Part shown: positions 60,827 through 64,000 of the stretch, piece by piece | Position numbering within the stretch: position 1 is the stretch's first letter | Layout: each line of letters starts with the position of its first letter | Assembly: GCA_964546645.1 (NCBI GenBank) | Contig: CAZJKM010000004.1 | Span: forward strand, 1-64,000 | Length of the DNA stretch: 64,000 nucleotides | Direction of reading: 5' to 3' | Source: A37T11 sp964546645 | Lineage (GTDB): Bacteria; Bacteroidota; Bacteroidia; Sphingobacteriales; Sphingobacteriaceae | Notes under the pieces: model-generated | Database searches by the model: none | What the model was told of the DNA's origin: nothing | The model's input: the letters and a program-made list of their open reading frames with translations, nothing else | Program-made: the position numbers and the translations under genes

Positions 60827-63800
60827 ATGTTTCAAAAACACTGGCTGATCAGTTTGACAATCAGCATCTTTATCAGCACACACGTAATTGCGCAGCAAAG
60901 CGCCTGGCAAGAACTGAACCAGGCCTACAAAAGCGGCATTGAATTGTATGAACACGGCAAATATGCTGCCGCCTACAAACAGTTTGATAAAGTAGAGCTA
61001 TCCCGTATCAAATCCACTATCCAGGAAGACGAACAGGAGACGATCAGTCTGCTGAAAGAAAATGCCCGGTTTTACCAGGCAGTCTGCGCACTCGAACTGG
61101 GAATGCATCATGCCGAAGAACAGTTTCATAAGTTTATCCGGGATTTCCCGACCAGTGCCAACGCCAAAGCTGCCTACTATCAGGTGGGCCGCTCCTATTT
61201 TGCCCAGCGTAATTACCCGAAAGCCATCGAATGGTTCAGCAAACTGGAATCAGGGAACTTAAGCGGACGTGAAAACACCGAATACCGCTTTAAATTGGGC
61301 TACTCGTTGTTTATGACTAAGGACTACCAGGCAGCAAAGCCTCTTTTTGAGCGATTGAAGGATGAAAACAATGCATTTACAGAATCATCGGTTTACTACT
61401 ATGCCTACCTGAGCTACCTGGACGCAGAATATAAAACAGCATTGAGCGAGTTTGAGCGGCTCAAAGGTTCCAAAACCTACGAAAACAGTTATCCTTATTA
61501 TATTGCGGCCCTGTACTTTATGGACAAACGGTATGACGATGTCCTTACGTACGCCCTGCCCATCCTCCAGGACACCAAACAGGAGAACGAAACCGAGCTG
61601 TTCCGTATCGTCGGAGCCACCTATTTTGCCAAAAACGATCTGGATAAAGCGAAAGAATATTACGATAAATTCCAGCAGGCAGATCAGGGAAAAACACAAA
61701 ACAACCAGGATCATTACCAGATCGGCTATCTTGCCCACCGTTTTGGCGACGATGAGAAGGCGATCAGGGAACTGGAAAAACTGGATACAGCCGATGCTTA
61801 TTACCAAAGCGGCATGATCGTATTAGGTGATTCTTTCCTGAAAACCGGCAACAAACAGAATGCCCGTAATGCCTTTTTCCGTGCATCCAAACTTGATTTT
61901 GATGCAGATCTGAAAGAAGAGGGCCTGTTTAACTATGCGAAGCTGTCGCTTGAACTGGAATTCCATCAGGTAGCCCTCGCCAGCATTCAGGAATACATGA
62001 AGACCTATCCCCGGTCCAGGCGCCCGGATGAGGCCAAAACACTGCTGGCTGAAGCACTACTCCATACGCGAAACTACCGTGAAGGCGTCAATGTCCTTGA
62101 ATCCATCGACAAACGTACGCCGGAAGCCAACGCGGCATACCAGCGGGTAACTTATTACCGCGGACTTGAATTCTATAACGAGCGGGCCTTTGAGAATGCC
62201 ATCTCCATGTTTATGCGCTCAGAAGCCTTCCCGATGGATCCCGAGATACAGGCGTTGGCCACATACTGGAAAGCAGAAGCGATGTATGAGGTCCGTAAAT
62301 ATAAAGAAGCCGTTGCCAATTTCGATCGTTTTCTGCGTTATCCGGCAGCCAAAAGCACCGATGTATTCCATTATGCCAACTACGCGCTGGCGTATGCTGC
62401 TTTCCGCAACGACGCGTTCAACACATCGGCCACTTACCTGGAACGTTTCCTGGCCGGCAGAGAGGCTATTGATGAGCATACCCGGAATGATGCGGTTGCC
62501 CGCCTCGCTGATTCTTATTTCTCACTGCGCCGGTACGACCGGGCAATGGAACTCTATGACCGTCTCATTAACAACAGAACCCGGTCACAGGACTATGCAC
62601 TCTTCCAACGGGGAATGATCCAGGGCCTGCAGGGTAATAGCGATGCCAAACTGGGCACACTGCGCTCCTTACTGAACCAGTTTCCCAACTCCAATTATGC
62701 AGACGACGCCCATTTTGAAATTCCGTATACGTATTTCGTAATGGGCACACAGGGCCACGTAGCCAACCCGGCATTGCTGGATACCGCTATTACCGGTCTG
62801 CAGAATATGGTAGAAGATTATCCCCGCAGCAGTTACGTCCCGCGCGCGCTGGTTACCATCGGGCTGGTTCATTTCAACAAAGGAGACAATGCAGCCGCTG
62901 AGCAGTTATTCCGGCGGGTGGTGGAGCAGTATTCCACCACACCCGAGGCCCGGCAGGCCCTGCAGTCTATCCAGAACATTTATATGGATAAAAACGATGC
63001 GGCAGGATTCATCAATTATGCCAACACGACCAACATCGGTAACCTGACCACTGCGGAACAGGATCAGTTTACCTTCCAGATAGCCCAGAACCTGTTTGCA
63101 TCCGGCCAGTACCAGGAGACTGTTGAGGCAATAAATGCCTATTTCGATAAGTTCCCGAAACCCATACAGGAAAAATTCGCCCGCTTTATCCGGGCTGAAA
63201 GCCTCGCTAAAACAGGCAAGCCGGATGCAGCCCTGCACGACTATAATATTATTCTGAACGACTGGACCAGTGCGTACACCGAGCGTGCACTGATCAGTGT
63301 CGCGAACCTCTATCTGCAACAAAAGAAATACAACGAGGCCATCGTCCACCTGAAAAAGCTGGAGCTGACTTCCGAGTACCGCTCGCATTACGGCTTTGCT
63401 GTGACCAATCTGATGAAGTGTTATTACCACCTCAATGATTGGGATGAAACGCTGAAATACGCCCGTTTTGTACAGGATTACGATAAAGCCTCTGAAGAGG
63501 AGAAAGCGGTAGCCAGCCTTTTTGCGGCGAAGGCTCACCTCAGCAAAGGGGATGTTGCTCCGGGGCGTAAAGAATTGGAACTGGCCGTTAAGGGTAGCCA
63601 GACGGTGACCGGCGCAGAAGCCAGGTACAAGCTGGGGCAATTACAATACGAAGCCAAAGAGTTTACAAAGGCCCAGGAAACGGCGTTCGACGTGATCAAC
63701 AATATGTCATCCCACGACTATTGGGTAGCTAAGAGCTTTATCCTGCTGGCAGACACCTATATGGCACTGAAAGACGAGTTCCAGGCAAAAAGTACATTGG

Positions 63801-63886
63801 AAAGTGTCATTGAGAATTACGAAGGGGAAGACGATGTGATCCCTTCAGCGAAAGAACGGTTAGACAGATTGAATAAGAAAAAATAA
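60827..63886 (+). CDS. Large exported TPR-repeat protein
   Basis: A 1019-residue exported protein. A signal peptide (about 1-24, ending VIAQQ) is followed by TPR-like helix pairs through the whole chain; YYQVGRSYFAQRNYPKAIEW, YYDKFQQADQGKTQNNQDHY and ALISVANLYLQQKKYNEAIV are examples. No other domain was seen. Such proteins often act as scaffolds in the periplasm of Bacteroidota. The ATG at 60827 is chosen because a TATTTTAG element (60784-60791) lies within the longer frame. The next gene starts 3 bp later and also encodes an exported protein, so the two are probably one operon. Confidence 0.9.
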   Translation: MFQKHWLISLTISIFISTHVIAQQSAWQELNQAYKSGIELYEHGKYAAAYKQFDKVELSRIKSTIQEDEQETISLLKENARFYQAVCALELGMHHAEEQFHKFIRDFPTSANAKAAYYQVGRSYFAQRNYPKAIEWFSKLESGNLSGRENTEYRFKLGYSLFMTKDYQAAKPLFERLKDENNAFTESSVYYYAYLSYLDAEYKTALSEFERLKGSKTYENSYPYYIAALYFMDKRYDDVLTYALPILQDTKQENETELFRIVGATYFAKNDLDKAKEYYDKFQQADQGKTQNNQDHYQIGYLAHRFGDDEKAIRELEKLDTADAYYQSGMIVLGDSFLKTGNKQNARNAFFRASKLDFDADLKEEGLFNYAKLSLELEFHQVALASIQEYMKTYPRSRRPDEAKTLLAEALLHTRNYREGVNVLESIDKRTPEANAAYQRVTYYRGLEFYNERAFENAISMFMRSEAFPMDPEIQALATYWKAEAMYEVRKYKEAVANFDRFLRYPAAKSTDVFHYANYALAYAAFRNDAFNTSATYLERFLAGREAIDEHTRNDAVARLADSYFSLRRYDRAMELYDRLINNRTRSQDYALFQRGMIQGLQGNSDAKLGTLRSLLNQFPNSNYADDAHFEIPYTYFVMGTQGHVANPALLDTAITGLQNMVEDYPRSSYVPRALVTIGLVHFNKGDNAAAEQLFRRVVEQYSTTPEARQALQSIQNIYMDKNDAAGFINYANTTNIGNLTTAEQDQFTFQIAQNLFASGQYQETVEAINAYFDKFPKPIQEKFARFIRAESLAKTGKPDAALHDYNIILNDWTSAYTERALISVANLYLQQKKYNEAIVHLKKLELTSEYRSHYGFAVTNLMKCYYHLNDWDETLKYARFVQDYDKASEEEKAVASLFAAKAHLSKGDVAPGRKELELAVKGSQTVTGAEARYKLGQLQYEAKEFTKAQETAFDVINNMSSHDYWVAKSFILLADTYMALKDEFQAKSTLESVIENYEGEDDVIPSAKERLDRLNKKK

Positions 63887-63889
63887 AAC

Positions 63890-64000
63890 ATGATATTGCA
63901 TACAATGCGGTTGAAAGGCAGCCTGTTCCTGGGATTGATCTCCCTCTCCTGTTGTGCCCTGGCACAGCAGGCAGATTCAATTTCCCGCGGTACGATTGAG
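63890..64000 (+). CDS. Exported protein, cut by window end
   Basis: An open frame from the ATG at 63890 to the edge, at least 37 residues. MRLKGSLFLGLISLSCCALA is a signal peptide ending before QQADS (an ATG at 63905 is an alternative start). It follows the TPR protein after 3 bp, so it is probably co-transcribed. The mature domain is outside the window and no family can be named. Confidence 0.65.
   Translation, partial: MILHTMRLKGSLFLGLISLSCCALAQQADSISRGTIE

Noticed and set aside
1..64000. CRISPR arrays, tRNA and rRNA genes
   Set aside because: No evenly spaced direct repeats with unique spacers were seen. The intergenic gaps contain no cloverleaf with TTCNANNC and CCA-like ends that I could recognise, and no rRNA-like sequence. 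A dedicated scan such as tRNAscan would settle it.

Overview
The window reads as chromosomal DNA of a Bacteroidota bacterium, most likely family Chitinophagaceae or a close relative. Reasons: many genes lack a Shine-Dalgarno and instead have the Bacteroidota -7 element TAnnTTTG close to the start codon; glutamine synthetase III, fused CcoN-CcoO, PUR-alpha/DUF3276, a TonB receptor with a carboxypeptidase-like domain and WbqC-type proteins are all typical of the phylum. No rRNA, tRNA, CRISPR array or intact mobile element was found.

Layout. 1-10.4 kb: housekeeping and envelope genes (oxidoreductase, lipoprotein, PEP carboxylase, FUSC membrane protein, LpxL-type acyltransferase, glycosyltransferase). 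10.4-12.5 kb: a secreted protein, aroQ, then about 1 kb without an intact gene, holding a dense patch of inverted repeats and a decayed IS5-type transposase. 12.5-29.4 kb: glutamine synthetase III, Rieske protein, queE, an OmpA-like protein, an mlaEFD lipid-transport operon, a two-component pair, a second glycosyltransferase, ruvB and an RNA helicase. 29.5-33.0 kb: pyrG and yidC.

33.0-45.8 kb is the most coherent block: a complete cbb3 oxidase locus with its own apparent oxygen-sensing circuit. A histidine kinase whose PAS domain closely resembles the FixL heme domain is followed by a receiver fused to a CRP/FNR-type DNA-binding protein. Next come a truncated dehydrogenase-like protein with a cysteine-rich tail, hemN, the copper ATPase ccoI, a short ccoS, then ccoNO, ccoQ, ccoP, ccoG, ccoH and a SafE-type membrane protein. 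Two FNR-like palindromes sharing the core TGAYCAAWATCACTTT sit the same distance (51.5 bp from box centre to the first T of the -7 element) upstream of the two main transcription units. The inference is a FixL/FixJ/FixK-like circuit in which FixJ and FixK are one protein.

45.9-49.6 kb holds a probable signalling and stress group (coiled-coil protein, single receiver, ferritin-like DUF892 protein, PAS/GAF kinase). 49.8-55.4 kb has a TonB receptor, a beta-helix lipoprotein and an orphan LuxR regulator. 55.7-64 kb has aconitase, small conserved proteins, pyrR-pyrB and a large TPR protein. A degenerate octamer tandem repeat (GRTTRGTK) occurs three times directly after stop codons, two of them inside the cbb3 locus.
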